Below are positions 1 to 7,568 of a DNA stretch of 33,246 nucleotides, piece by piece. The notes under the pieces were generated by a model. It ran no database searches. It saw only the letters and a program-made list of their open reading frames with translations, and was not told where the DNA came from. Both the position numbers and the translations under genes were made by a program. Source of the DNA: Hyphomicrobiales bacterium (lineage in GTDB: Bacteria; Pseudomonadota; Alphaproteobacteria; Rhizobiales; Beijerinckiaceae). How positions within the stretch are numbered: the first letter of the stretch is position 1; each line of letters opens with the position of its first letter. The stretch covers positions 1 to 33,246 of the forward strand of contig JAFBAK010000157.1 of the NCBI GenBank assembly GCA_019247795.1, given 5' to 3'.

Positions 1-1704
1 CAGCCCGTGCCGGCGCCGCCGCCGAAAGCGGCGCCCGCGCCGCCATTGCCGACCGACCTTCCGACGGGGCCAGCCGCGACGAAGACGATCATCCCGGCCG
101 TGAAGGCGCTCGTCTTCGTGCCGGGCGTGCAAAATGTCGTGAAGAAAGGGGCGGTCGGGAAAGGGGTCGAGATCAAGGATCTCCCGCTTCTCGACGATCC
201 GGCGTTCCTCGCCGCGGTGACGCCCTTCATCGGGCAAAAGCTCACGCTCGCGCGCATCACCGAGATCACGCGCGAGGTGGTAAAGCAATATCGCGCCAAG
301 GATCATCCCCTCGTCGACGTGATCGTGCCCGAGCAGGACGTCAACAACGGGGTCGTGCAGCTCGCCGTCGTCGAGTTCACGGTCGGCAAGGTGCGCACCG
401 AAGGCAATCGCTGGTTCTCGAGCGAGGTCCTCGTCGGCAAGGTGCATCTGAAGCCCGGCGATCACGTGGTGGGCTCGCGCCTTCTCGTCGATCAGACACT
501 CTTGAACGACAGCCCGTATCGCTCGGTCGAGATCGTCTACGAGCGCGGCCAAGAGGCAGGCCAGACGGATGTCGTGCTCAAGACGACGGATCGCCTGCCG
601 GTGCGCGTCTATGCGGGCTACGACGATCAAGGCACGAAATCGGTCGGTGTCGATCGCTTCAACGCCGGCTTCGGATGGGGCAATGTCTTTGGGCTCGACC
701 ATCAGCTCGGCTTCCAGGTGACCTCGAGCGACGATCTGCTCCTGGGCAATCCCGATTTGCCGGGGCGCCCGCATGATCCGCGCTTCCTCTCGGAATCGTG
801 GAACTACACGGCGCCGCTGCCATGGGACGACAAGATCAGCGTCTTCGGCCTGCATGCCGAATCGGTGCCGCGCCTCGCCAATACCTTCAACCAGGTCGGC
901 CTCACCGATCAGGTGAGCGCGCGCTACATCAAGCGGCTGCCGATCTGGGAGGGCTTCACGGAGGAAGCGCAGTTCGGCTTCGACTTCAAGCGCACCAACA
1001 ACAATCTCGCTTTCGGCGGCATCCAGATCGACAACACCTCGACCGAGGTCGACCAATTCGTCGGGCAATACAGCGCGACCTATATCGACCCCTGGGGCTC
1101 GACGTCGCTGACGGCAGACGGCTACTATTCACCGGGCAAGATCACGCGCAACAACAACGATGCGGCCTTCCAGACGAGCCGCGCGGGCGCGCGCGCCGAA
1201 TACGCCTATGGCCAGGTCGTGGGCGAGCGCCTCACCCCGATCCCGCAATTCGGCTTGCTGCCGGAGGGCTTCATCTGGTCGGTCAAGGGGACGGTGCAGG
1301 ATTCGAACCGGGCGCTTCTGCCGAGCGAGGAGCTGAGCCTCGGCGGCGTCGGCTCGCTGCGCGGCTACGACCCCTATCTCATCCAAGGCGACAAGGGCTG
1401 GATCGTCTCGAACGAGCTGCGCGCGCCGGCTTTCAGCCTCACGGCGCTCACGCGTGGCGACAATCCGTGGAACGACCGCATCCAGCTCTTCGTGTTTCAC
1501 GATATCGGCCGCGTCTGGAACATCGTGCCGCAGCCGAACGAGCCCGCGAGCACGACCTTGGCGAGTGCCGGCGCCGGCTTCCACTACACCGTCGATCGCT
1601 ATGTCGATCTGCGCTTCGATTGGGGCTGGCAGCTCACCCATATCCGCTTCGACCCGCACCCACTGGGCCAGCGCGGCGACGTCTCGCTCACGGTGGCGTT
1701 CTGA
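1..1704 (+). CDS. ShlB/FhaC/HecB-type two-partner secretion transporter (TpsB), 5' end missing
   Basis: Outer-membrane beta-barrel transporter of the TpsB/Omp85 superfamily, which secretes a large exoprotein (TpsA) from the periplasm. Numbering is from the GTG at position 7. A Pro/Ala-rich stretch (residues 2-30) leads into a POTRA-type region at about 65-125 with the pattern GVVQLAVVEFTVGKVRTEGN. A second POTRA-like part follows (about 126-195), then a barrel of alternating hydrophobic strands. The conserved VRGY-type motif appears as LRGYDPY near residue 450. The chain ends in SLTVAF, with the C-terminal Phe typical of outer-membrane proteins. The reading frame is open to the window edge and no signal peptide is visible, so the true start is almost certainly upstream. 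No TpsA partner lies downstream; it would have to be upstream of the window. Family call is firm; substrate unknown. Confidence 0.9.
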   Translation, partial: QPVPAPPPKAAPAPPLPTDLPTGPAATKTIIPAVKALVFVPGVQNVVKKGAVGKGVEIKDLPLLDDPAFLAAVTPFIGQKLTLARITEITREVVKQYRAKDHPLVDVIVPEQDVNNGVVQLAVVEFTVGKVRTEGNRWFSSEVLVGKVHLKPGDHVVGSRLLVDQTLLNDSPYRSVEIVYERGQEAGQTDVVLKTTDRLPVRVYAGYDDQGTKSVGVDRFNAGFGWGNVFGLDHQLGFQVTSSDDLLLGNPDLPGRPHDPRFLSESWNYTAPLPWDDKISVFGLHAESVPRLANTFNQVGLTDQVSARYIKRLPIWEGFTEEAQFGFDFKRTNNNLAFGGIQIDNTSTEVDQFVGQYSATYIDPWGSTSLTADGYYSPGKITRNNNDAAFQTSRAGARAEYAYGQVVGERLTPIPQFGLLPEGFIWSVKGTVQDSNRALLPSEELSLGGVGSLRGYDPYLIQGDKGWIVSNELRAPAFSLTALTRGDNPWNDRIQLFVFHDIGRVWNIVPQPNEPASTTLASAGAGFHYTVDRYVDLRFDWGWQLTHIRFDPHPLGQRGDVSLTVAF

Positions 1705-1756
1705 AGGCGTCTTCGGCCACCCTCGATCATCGACGGGCCGACCGTCTCGCCCACCC

Positions 1757-1904
1757 CCGCGACGCAGTCGCGGCCCCACCACTTCCTGGGCCCCCTTCCC
1801 GAGGCTCGCGCTGCGAGCCTCGCCGGGGGTGACACGGTGGTGGTAGGGTTATTCCCGGCCGAGCGCGAGAGAAAACATTCCCGGCCGAACGCGCCGTAGG
1901 CGCG
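1757..1904. repeat. Cluster of three short-loop hairpins after the TpsB gene
   Basis: Three perfect inverted repeats with 3-nt loops lie in the 249-bp space between the TpsB and arfB stop codons. The first has 7-bp arms at 1757-1763/1767-1773 with loop GCA. The second has 10-bp arms at 1800-1809/1813-1822 with loop GCT. The third has 6-bp arms at 1890-1895/1899-1904 with loop GTA. A 15-nt direct repeat with one mismatch (1851-1865 and 1877-1891, starting ATTCCCGGCCGA) sits among them. No T-tract follows, so these are not classic intrinsic terminators. The pattern resembles dispersed palindromic intergenic elements of GC-rich genomes and lies between convergent genes, where it could also limit read-through. 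The hairpins are directly seen; the function is inferred. Confidence 0.6.
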
Positions 1905-1953
1905 TGAGGGGAAGGGAACCCATCTTTTCCGCCGTTTCGCGGGGGAGGGAGGC

Positions 1954-2376
1954 CTATTCCTCGTGCGGCCCTGCGCGTCTCGCCGATTTGACGCGCGAGC
2001 GTCGCGCCTTGGAGGCGAGGCGGCGCTCCTTCGCGGCGCGCGTCGGTTTCGTCGGCCGGCGCGGGCGGGGAGGGGTGGCGGCCCTTCGGATGAGATCGAC
2101 GAGACGCGCCAGAGCCTCTTCGCGATTGCGCTTCAGGCTGCGTTGGGTCTGGGCATGGATGACGATGACGCCGTCCTGCGTCGCACGGCTTCCGGCAAGC
2201 CGAATGAGGCGGGCCGCGACTTCGGGTGCGAGCGAGGGCGAATGCCGCGCGTCGAAGCGCAGCTGAACCGCAGTCGAAGAGGTGTTGACGTGCTGTCCGC
2301 CGGGACCTGAGGCGCGCACGAAGCTTTCCGCGATCTCGCTCTCCTCGATCGCCAGGTTCTGCGTGACCGGGATCAT
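1954..2376 (-). CDS. arfB: ArfB-type peptidyl-tRNA hydrolase (alternative ribosome-rescue factor)
   Basis: A 140-residue class-I-release-factor-like protein that hydrolyses peptidyl-tRNA on ribosomes stalled at the 3' end of an mRNA. The catalytic GGQ is present at residues 26-28 in the context SGPGGQHVN, the signature of ArfB/YaeJ proteins. The length matches the family. The C-terminal third (about 100-140) is very rich in Arg and Lys, as expected for the tail that enters the empty mRNA channel. The start ATG (2376-2374) overlaps the stop of the AraC gene (TGA at 2375-2373) as ATGA, so the two are very likely translated from one minus-strand transcript. Linking a housekeeping rescue factor to an AraC regulator is unusual but may simply reflect a shared promoter. 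Confidence 0.93.
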   Translation of the reverse strand: MIPVTQNLAIEESEIAESFVRASGPGGQHVNTSSTAVQLRFDARHSPSLAPEVAARLIRLAGSRATQDGVIVIHAQTQRSLKRNREEALARLVDLIRRAATPPRPRRPTKPTRAAKERRLASKARRSRVKSARRAGPHEE

Positions 2377-3251
2377 GAAGGCGCGCCGCCTCTCATCAGT
2401 CCATGCCAGCGGCCGGGCGATATGCCGAAGGCGCGCCCGAAAAGCCGCGTCATGTGGCTCTGATCCGCGAAACCCGAGGCCTGCGCGGCGTCGGCAAGGG
2501 AGTTTCCGGCGCGGATCATCGATTTCGCCCGGTCGAGGCGCCGCATCGTCAAATAGCGATAGGGGCTGGTTCCGAGGCGTGCCCGGAAATGGCGAGCCAG
2601 CGCGTAGCGCGTCAGGCCGCAGACGGCTTCGAGCTCCTCGGAGGCGACGGTGCGCGTGAAATGGGCGTCGAGGAATTGCCGTGCCTGCTCGACCGCGAAA
2701 TGACAGGTCGCGCCGGCGGCGCAGGCCCTTCCGGCCGAGCCGTCGAGCGCCAGCAGGGCGTGCGCAATGCCGAGCACGGCCTGATCCTGCTCGATCGGCT
2801 CCAAGCCATGGTCGAGATCATCGAGCGCGGGAACCAAGGCTTCGAGCAGGCGCGAAGAGCCGGAGACCGGGCGCCGCAGAAAAGGCAGGGCTTTCGCGGC
2901 TTCGCCGAGGGCGTCGCGGATGAGCCGCGGTTCGAGATAGAGCATCTTGTAGCGAAAACCCAAAGCCGCTCCGGCCCGCCCGTTATGCGCTTCGTCGGGG
3001 TAAAGCACCACGACATCCTTCTCGAGGCTGTCGAACCGCTCACCGCGAAAATCGAAGGATTGCACTCCGCCCAAGGTGTAGCCGATCGCGTAGGTGTCAT
3101 GCCGGTGCAGGTCGTAAGCGTGGCCGGAGAAATAGGCCTCGAAGCGGGCAAGGCCCGGTTGAGACGGAGCGTGACGAATCCAATCGGCCAGCGACGTGCC
3201 GCACGATCGTTCAAGACGGGCTGTCCGCTTTTCATTCACGACTATGCTCAT
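2373..3251 (-). CDS. AraC-family transcriptional regulator
   Basis: A cytoplasmic DNA-binding regulator of about 292 residues. The N-terminal half is a cupin-like AraC ligand-binding domain with a histidine-rich strand (GHAYDLHRHDTYAIG). The C-terminal part has the double helix-turn-helix of the family, including the region LADAAQASGFADQSHMTRLFGRAFGISPGRW. I place the start at the ATG at 3251, which gives MSIVVNEKR and then DWIRHAP, where family members usually begin. A GTG at 3239 is an alternative. A longer version from 3314 would run through the DUF2000 start and has no support. Its start codon overlaps the start region of the divergent DUF2000 gene, an arrangement that suggests it controls that gene and itself. 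The effector is unknown. Confidence 0.9.
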   Translation of the reverse strand: MSIVVNEKRTARLERSCGTSLADWIRHAPSQPGLARFEAYFSGHAYDLHRHDTYAIGYTLGGVQSFDFRGERFDSLEKDVVVLYPDEAHNGRAGAALGFRYKMLYLEPRLIRDALGEAAKALPFLRRPVSGSSRLLEALVPALDDLDHGLEPIEQDQAVLGIAHALLALDGSAGRACAAGATCHFAVEQARQFLDAHFTRTVASEELEAVCGLTRYALARHFRARLGTSPYRYLTMRRLDRAKSMIRAGNSLADAAQASGFADQSHMTRLFGRAFGISPGRWHGLMRGGAPS

Positions 3252-3660
3252 GCGCTTCGACACTAAGATCGCCATCCTAGTGCGCGACGATCTCGCGAGC
3301 TGGCAGAAACTCAACGTCGCCTGTTTCTTGTCGGGCGGCCTCGTCGGTGCGAATCCGATACTTGCCGGAGAACCCTATGTCGACGCATCCGGGCAAGTCT
3401 ATGGCCCGCTCGTCAGGCAACCCATCCTCGTCTTTTCGGCTTCGGCCGAGGAGCTGCGGAACTCGCTCCGGCGCGCGCTTGAGCGCGGCTTGAGACCTTC
3501 GCTCTACACGAAGGAGCTTTTCGCAACCGGCAACGACGTCGATAATCGCGCCGCGGTCGCCGGCGTGGCGACCGAAGCGCTCGATCTCGCGGGGCTCGGT
3601 CTGCACGGCGAGCGCAAGGAAATCGACAAGGCCACGAAAGGCCTGTCGTTGCATTCGTGA
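3250..3660 (+). CDS. DUF2000 family protein
   Basis: A small cytoplasmic protein of about 136 residues beginning MRFDTKIAILVRDDLASWQKLNVACFLSGG, which closely matches the usual start of DUF2000 proteins. The middle contains QVYGPLVRQPILVFSASAEELR and the C-terminal half LYTKELFATGNDVDNRAAVA, both typical of the family. As far as I recall, members share the fold of type-II peptidyl-tRNA hydrolases, but no activity is established. The start is the ATG at 3250 or the one at 3244. Neither has a Shine-Dalgarno sequence, so leaderless translation is possible. It is divergent from the AraC gene with no intergenic space, and AraC-DUF2000 pairing appears to recur, so the regulator probably controls it. 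Function unknown. Confidence 0.85.
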   Translation: MRFDTKIAILVRDDLASWQKLNVACFLSGGLVGANPILAGEPYVDASGQVYGPLVRQPILVFSASAEELRNSLRRALERGLRPSLYTKELFATGNDVDNRAAVAGVATEALDLAGLGLHGERKEIDKATKGLSLHS

Positions 3661-3791
3661 CCCGATCGGTTCGCTTGTCCCACTCAGGTGGCTCGGGGCC
3701 TTTTCGCGTCAGGGCCGGGCTTCGGCCACGGCCATTGGCGCGGGCGCGGCATGAGCGGGGGCGTTGCGCTCCCACTGGCGTCGACGACGAA

Positions 3792-3868
3792 ATCGGTCCA
3801 AGATTCGCGCTTCCCGGGTCATTGCACGACGAGGCCAGCTGGATTTAGGCCCGCAATGCCGGACCGAT
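3792..3868. promoter_or_regulatory. Widely spaced inverted repeat upstream of the dioxygenase gene
   Basis: A perfect 8-bp inverted repeat, ATCGGTCC at 3792-3799 and GGACCGAT at 3861-3868, is separated by 61 bp. It ends 19 bp before the ATG of the ring-cleavage dioxygenase gene. It could be a pair of half-sites for a regulator that loops DNA, or a chance repeat. No convincing -10/-35 pair was found between the arms. Confidence 0.25.
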
Positions 3869-3887
3869 CTGTCGTAAGGAGAGAACG

Positions 3888-4790
3888 ATGCGCGACCTGA
3901 ACGAAACAAGCGTCACGGACGCCGTTCTCGAGCAGATGGCGGGGACACCGGACGAAAGGCTTCGCGAGGTCATGGCGAGCCTCGTGCGGCACCTGCATGA
4001 TTTCGCCCGGGATGTGCGTTTGACGCCGCAGGAATGGCTGCAGGCCATCGGTTTCCTCACGCAGGTCGGGCAAGCCTGTACGCCGGCGCGCCAGGAGTTC
4101 ATCCTGCTTTCGGATGTCTTGGGCTTGAGCGCGCTCGTCAATCTGATGCACGACAAGACAGCGATCGAGCAGGGGACGGAGAGCAGCCTCCTCGGTCCGT
4201 TCTACCGGCAGGATGCGCCCGATCTCGCGCTCGGCGAGACGATCGCAGCGAAAGCGCCAGGCCACGAGTTCCTTGTCTACGGGCGCGTCACGGATCTTCA
4301 CGGCAAGGCGCTGCCGAACGCCTCTGTGCAGGTCTGGCAGACCGACGAAGACGGTGTCTACGATCTGCAAAAGGGGCGCGGCGAGACGATGGATATGCGC
4401 GGCAATTTCCGTTGCGATGCCGCCGGCCGTTTTCATTTTCGCACCGTGAAGCCGCTCGGCTACCTCATTCCCATGGACGGACCTGTCGGCAAGCTCGTGC
4501 ACAGCCAGCATCGGCACGGATATCGGCCGGCGCATATCCATTTCCTGGTCGGTGCGCCGGGCTACCGCGAACTCGTCACGGCGCTCTACCTTGCCGATGA
4601 CGAGCACATCGAGACGGACACGGTCTTCGGAGTTTCGAATGCCCTTGTCACCTCGCCGCGCGACGAGGATCCGCAAGCACCGATGAAAGGCATTCCGGCG
4701 ATCCACTACGATTTCCGCCTCGGGATCGCCGCGGCGGATGAGGCGGGTCGCGTCGGCGCCGATCCTTCCCAGATCGTCGCCGCGCACTGA
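3888..4790 (+). CDS. Intradiol ring-cleavage dioxygenase (catechol/hydroxyquinol 1,2-dioxygenase family)
   Basis: A cytoplasmic non-haem Fe(III) enzyme that splits a catechol-type ring between its two hydroxyls to give a muconate or maleylacetate-type product. At 300 residues it has the family's usual length. An N-terminal helical dimerisation domain (about 1-105, ending GTESSLLGPFYR) precedes the beta-sandwich catalytic domain. The four expected iron ligands are visible: Tyr158 (GVYDL), Tyr192 (GYLIPMDGPVG), His216 and His218 (RPAHIHF). The GYxIPxDGPVG pattern resembles hydroxyquinol 1,2-dioxygenases more than simple catechol enzymes, but the substrate cannot be fixed from sequence. A good Shine-Dalgarno (AAGGAG, 3876-3881) sits 6 nt before the ATG. 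It is the first gene of a same-strand set with a MetE-like enzyme and a FAH-family hydrolase. Confidence 0.92.
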   Translation: MRDLNETSVTDAVLEQMAGTPDERLREVMASLVRHLHDFARDVRLTPQEWLQAIGFLTQVGQACTPARQEFILLSDVLGLSALVNLMHDKTAIEQGTESSLLGPFYRQDAPDLALGETIAAKAPGHEFLVYGRVTDLHGKALPNASVQVWQTDEDGVYDLQKGRGETMDMRGNFRCDAAGRFHFRTVKPLGYLIPMDGPVGKLVHSQHRHGYRPAHIHFLVGAPGYRELVTALYLADDEHIETDTVFGVSNALVTSPRDEDPQAPMKGIPAIHYDFRLGIAAADEAGRVGADPSQIVAAH

Positions 4791-4841
4791 CGCGCGTTCG
4801 TGGTGATCGGCCCGGGATCCTCCAGCGCCCCGCGCGAAACG

Positions 4842-5876
4842 ATGACGGCTCGCCTTCTTGCGACGACGGTCGTCGGCAGCTATCCGCAACCGGAATGGCT
4901 CGTTGATCGAGAGCTTCTGCGCTCTCGCCTGGTGCCGCGCCTTGCGGCTCCCGAGATCTGGCGCGTGCCTGAGCCTTTTCTCGAAGAAGCGAAGAACGAT
5001 GCCACCTTGCTCGCCCTACGCGATATGGAAGAAGCCGGGATCGACATCATCAGTGACGGCGAGATCCGGCGGGAAAGCTACTCCAATCACTTTGCCTTGG
5101 CGCTCGACGGCATCGATGCCGAAAATCCTGCCGAGGTGATCGGGCGCACCGGCGCGAGGACCCTGGTGCCGCGCGTGGTCGGCCCGATCCGAAGATCGCG
5201 CCCGATCGAAATCGCCGATGCGCGATTTCTCGCGCGCAACACCAAGCATGCGACAAAGGTCACCTTGCCTGGCCCTTTCACTTTGTCACAGCAAGCGATG
5301 AACGAGTATTACCGGGATGAAGCGGAAGTCGCGCTCGCCTATGCGGCAGCGGTCAATGCCGAAGCGCGCGAGCTCGAGCAAGTGGGGATCGACGTCATCC
5401 AGCTCGACGAACCCTGGCTGCAAGCGCGGCCGGAGGCGGCCGCGCGCTTTGCCGTCCCGGCGATCAACCGCGCGCTCGAGGGCCTCGAAGGCGAGACCGT
5501 CGTGCATCTTTGCTTCGGCTATGCCGAGATCGTCCGCGACAAGCCGAGCGGCTATTCCTTCCTGCCGCAGCTTTCCGACTGCATTGCCGATGCGATCTCG
5601 ATCGAAGCGGCACAACCGAAGCTCGATCTCGGCGTGCTGCGTGAACTTGGCGACAAAAGAGTCCTTCTCGGCGTTCTCGACCTTGGTTCGCCGGAGGTCG
5701 AAAGTGCCGAAGAGGTCGCTTCCCGCATAAGGCAGGGCCTCAAGTTCCTGGCGCCCCAGCGTCTTACGCCTGCGCCCGATTGCGGTATGAAATATCTGAC
5801 GCGCGCAACGGCCTTGGGTAAGCTCAAGGCCCTCGCCGAAGGCGCCGCCTTGGTGCGCCATGAATTGGCGGGCTGA
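4842..5876 (+). CDS. Stand-alone MetE C-terminal-domain-type (cobalamin-independent) methyltransferase
   Basis: A 344-residue single-barrel homologue of the catalytic half of cobalamin-independent methionine synthase, which moves a methyl group to a zinc-bound thiol. The zinc site is complete by comparison with MetE: His222 and Cys224 (VVHLCFG), Glu255 (AISIEAAQP) and Cys314 (APDCGMKYL). The N-terminal GSYPQP loop and the QLDEPW motif (Asp189-Glu190) are also present. The folate-binding N-terminal half of true MetE is absent, so the methyl donor may not be methyl-tetrahydrofolate. I start at the ATG at 4842, just before the GSYP motif; a GTG at 4800 is possible. It lies between a ring-cleavage dioxygenase and a FAH-family hydrolase, which suggests demethylation of a methoxylated or thioether intermediate, but this is inference. 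Confidence 0.87.
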   Translation: MTARLLATTVVGSYPQPEWLVDRELLRSRLVPRLAAPEIWRVPEPFLEEAKNDATLLALRDMEEAGIDIISDGEIRRESYSNHFALALDGIDAENPAEVIGRTGARTLVPRVVGPIRRSRPIEIADARFLARNTKHATKVTLPGPFTLSQQAMNEYYRDEAEVALAYAAAVNAEARELEQVGIDVIQLDEPWLQARPEAAARFAVPAINRALEGLEGETVVHLCFGYAEIVRDKPSGYSFLPQLSDCIADAISIEAAQPKLDLGVLRELGDKRVLLGVLDLGSPEVESAEEVASRIRQGLKFLAPQRLTPAPDCGMKYLTRATALGKLKALAEGAALVRHELAG

Positions 5877-5928
5877 TTTCCAAGGCGCCGGTTCGACTGA
5901 CCTTTCCACGCAAAACAGGGATCACACG

Positions 5929-6771
5929 ATGCGAATGATGAGTTTTCGCCGCGCCGACGGCTCAACGAGCTGGGGGATCGTCGAGGGCGGGGAAGTGGCC
6001 GATTGCGGCGCGCTCGCACCCAGCCTTCGGGCGGCACTCGCGGCTGGAAAAATCGGCGCACCGCCTGACGGCGAGCCTCGCCACGCGCTCGACAAGATCA
6101 CCTTCCTGCCGCCGATCCCCGACCCGGAGAAGATCATTTGCGTGGGACTGAACTATCTCACGCATATCCTGGAAGGCGGGCGGGAAGTCCCGAAAAAGCC
6201 GACGATCTTCACGCGTTTCGCCAACACGCAGGTCGGCCATCTGCAACCGCTCATTCGGCCCGCGGTCTCCGAAACGCTCGACTTCGAAGGAGAGATGGCG
6301 GTCATCATCGGCCGCCGATGCCGGCACGTGAAACGAGCGGAAGCCGTCTCCGTCGTCGCCGGATACAGCTGCTACAATGACGGCTCGGTGCGGGAATGGC
6401 AAAGACATGCAAGCCAATTCACGCCGGGCAAGAATTTTCCGGGCACCGGCGGCTTCGGTCCATGGATCGTCACAAAAGACGAGGTGGGCGACATCGCCAA
6501 GGCGACGCTTTCGACGCGGGTGAACGGGGCGGAGACGCAACGCGCCACGATCGACGATCTGGTCTTCGACGTGCCGGGGCTCGTCGAGTACTGCTCGACC
6601 TTCACGATCCTCGAGCCGGGGGACGTGATCATCACGGGCACCACCGGCGGAGTGGGGGCTTATCGCAAACCGCCGCTCTGGCTCAAGCCTGGCGATGAGG
6701 TCGAGGTCGAGGTGAGCGGCGTCGGCACCTTGCGCAATTTCGTGGTTCAGGAAGGCGCCGCTCCCGCTTGA
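5929..6771 (+). CDS. Fumarylacetoacetate hydrolase (FAH) family protein
   Basis: A cytoplasmic 280-residue enzyme of the FAH superfamily, whose members hydrolyse, decarboxylate or isomerise diketo-acids made late in aromatic ring degradation. The core starts at about residue 60 (PPIPDPEKIICVGLNY). Metal ligands are visible as the ExE pair Glu120/Glu122 (LDFEGEMAVIIGR) and Asp151 (YNDGSVREWQ), and a catalytic-type Lys168 lies in TPGKNFPGTGGFGP. The C-terminal part has the usual EPGDVIITGTTGGVG and LKPGDEVEVEVSGVGTLRN. The ATG at 5929 has AGGG 8 nt upstream; an in-frame ATG at 5860 would lie inside the previous gene. The 52-bp spacing to the MetE-like gene and shared strand support one operon with the dioxygenase. 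Exact reaction unknown. Confidence 0.92.
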   Translation: MRMMSFRRADGSTSWGIVEGGEVADCGALAPSLRAALAAGKIGAPPDGEPRHALDKITFLPPIPDPEKIICVGLNYLTHILEGGREVPKKPTIFTRFANTQVGHLQPLIRPAVSETLDFEGEMAVIIGRRCRHVKRAEAVSVVAGYSCYNDGSVREWQRHASQFTPGKNFPGTGGFGPWIVTKDEVGDIAKATLSTRVNGAETQRATIDDLVFDVPGLVEYCSTFTILEPGDVIITGTTGGVGAYRKPPLWLKPGDEVEVEVSGVGTLRNFVVQEGAAPA

Positions 6772-6834
6772 GCAACCGCATACCGGGATGCTGGAGCAGC
6801 CGCTGTGGGGACGCTGGTTCCCTACGTGAATGGA

Positions 6835-6886
6835 GTCGAATTATAACGTAAGGTATCTTATCAATAACATTCGATCTTAATTCGAC
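6835..6886. promoter_or_regulatory. AT-rich inverted repeat downstream of the FAH-family gene
   Basis: A perfect 9-bp inverted repeat, GTCGAATTA at 6835-6843 and TAATTCGAC at 6878-6886, encloses 34 bp of AT-rich DNA (GTAAGGTATCTTATCAATAA in part) in otherwise GC-rich surroundings. It begins 64 bp after the FAH-family stop codon. It could be a large stem that ends or slows transcription, or a regulator binding region for whatever lies downstream. The arms are directly seen; the role is unknown. Confidence 0.45.
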
Positions 6887-7568
6887 CAAATGCACGCGCC
6901 GAAACCCATGCTGCCGCAACAGGTTACGTCGTCGCCATTTGCCGAAGGGGTGATGGCGATCGCGAGCGCCGCAGCTGCTGCCGCGGTTGCGCGGCTCGAG
7001 TCGAGCAGGACCAACTCATTGTTTTTGCGCGCATTGCCGTCGTGTCGGTGCGCGCTTGCAGTGGCGGGGCCTGATCCTTCGACCGTCTCACGCGCCGCCT
7101 CCGGGCAAACAGGGGGCACCCCGAAATATCCTTCGTCCCATGCCGTAAATTGTTGACCGGCTGCCCTCGAATTTCCTAACTTCTGTTAATAGATCGTTAG
7201 GCATGGGGCTTCGAGTCGCGTTTTGCGTGCAGGGATGGGGACATCTAATGCGCCAGGCAAGGCTATTTGGAGCCGACCACGTGAAAGCCCCACATGCGTG
7301 GGCGGGCGTCCCTTTCGAGAAGCGTCGGCCGAACCCCCGCAGCGTTCAAAGTCGCGGCGCATCGGAACGGAAGGCCCGTCACACCGGTTTATCTCGGGTT
7401 CAGCTGACGCAGTACATAGTTCCTTCGCGGCGACGGAATGGTCGCCGATCGACTTTCCCCCTTTACGACCCACTCGACGCACGAAACCGGCACGGTTTCT
7501 GCTAATTCGCCTGGAAAACTTCGAAGCGTGTTCAACAATGAGAATGAAGAGGCGAAGAGGTGGGCGAG
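6887..7568. other. Gene-poor interval with a candidate promoter/operator
   Basis: About 680 bp with no gene I can support. Short open frames on both strands (for example 6890-7156 plus, 6877-7119 minus, 7186-7482 minus) show no recognisable family, poor start signals and mutual overlap, so I do not call them. A perfect 6-bp inverted repeat, CCTAAC at 7175-7180 and GTTAGG at 7196-7201, overlaps a weak promoter-like pair: TTGACC at 7153-7158, then TAACTT at 7177-7182 with 18-bp spacing. If real, it would give the LuxR-type gene a leader of nearly 400 nt, long enough to hold a regulatory RNA. Confidence 0.35.

Noticed and set aside
6890-7156. 88-codon open frame (plus) and overlapping 80-codon frame (minus, 6877-7119)
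   Set aside because: Both have low-complexity Ala-rich stretches, poor start signals and no family match; they exclude each other and neither is favoured.
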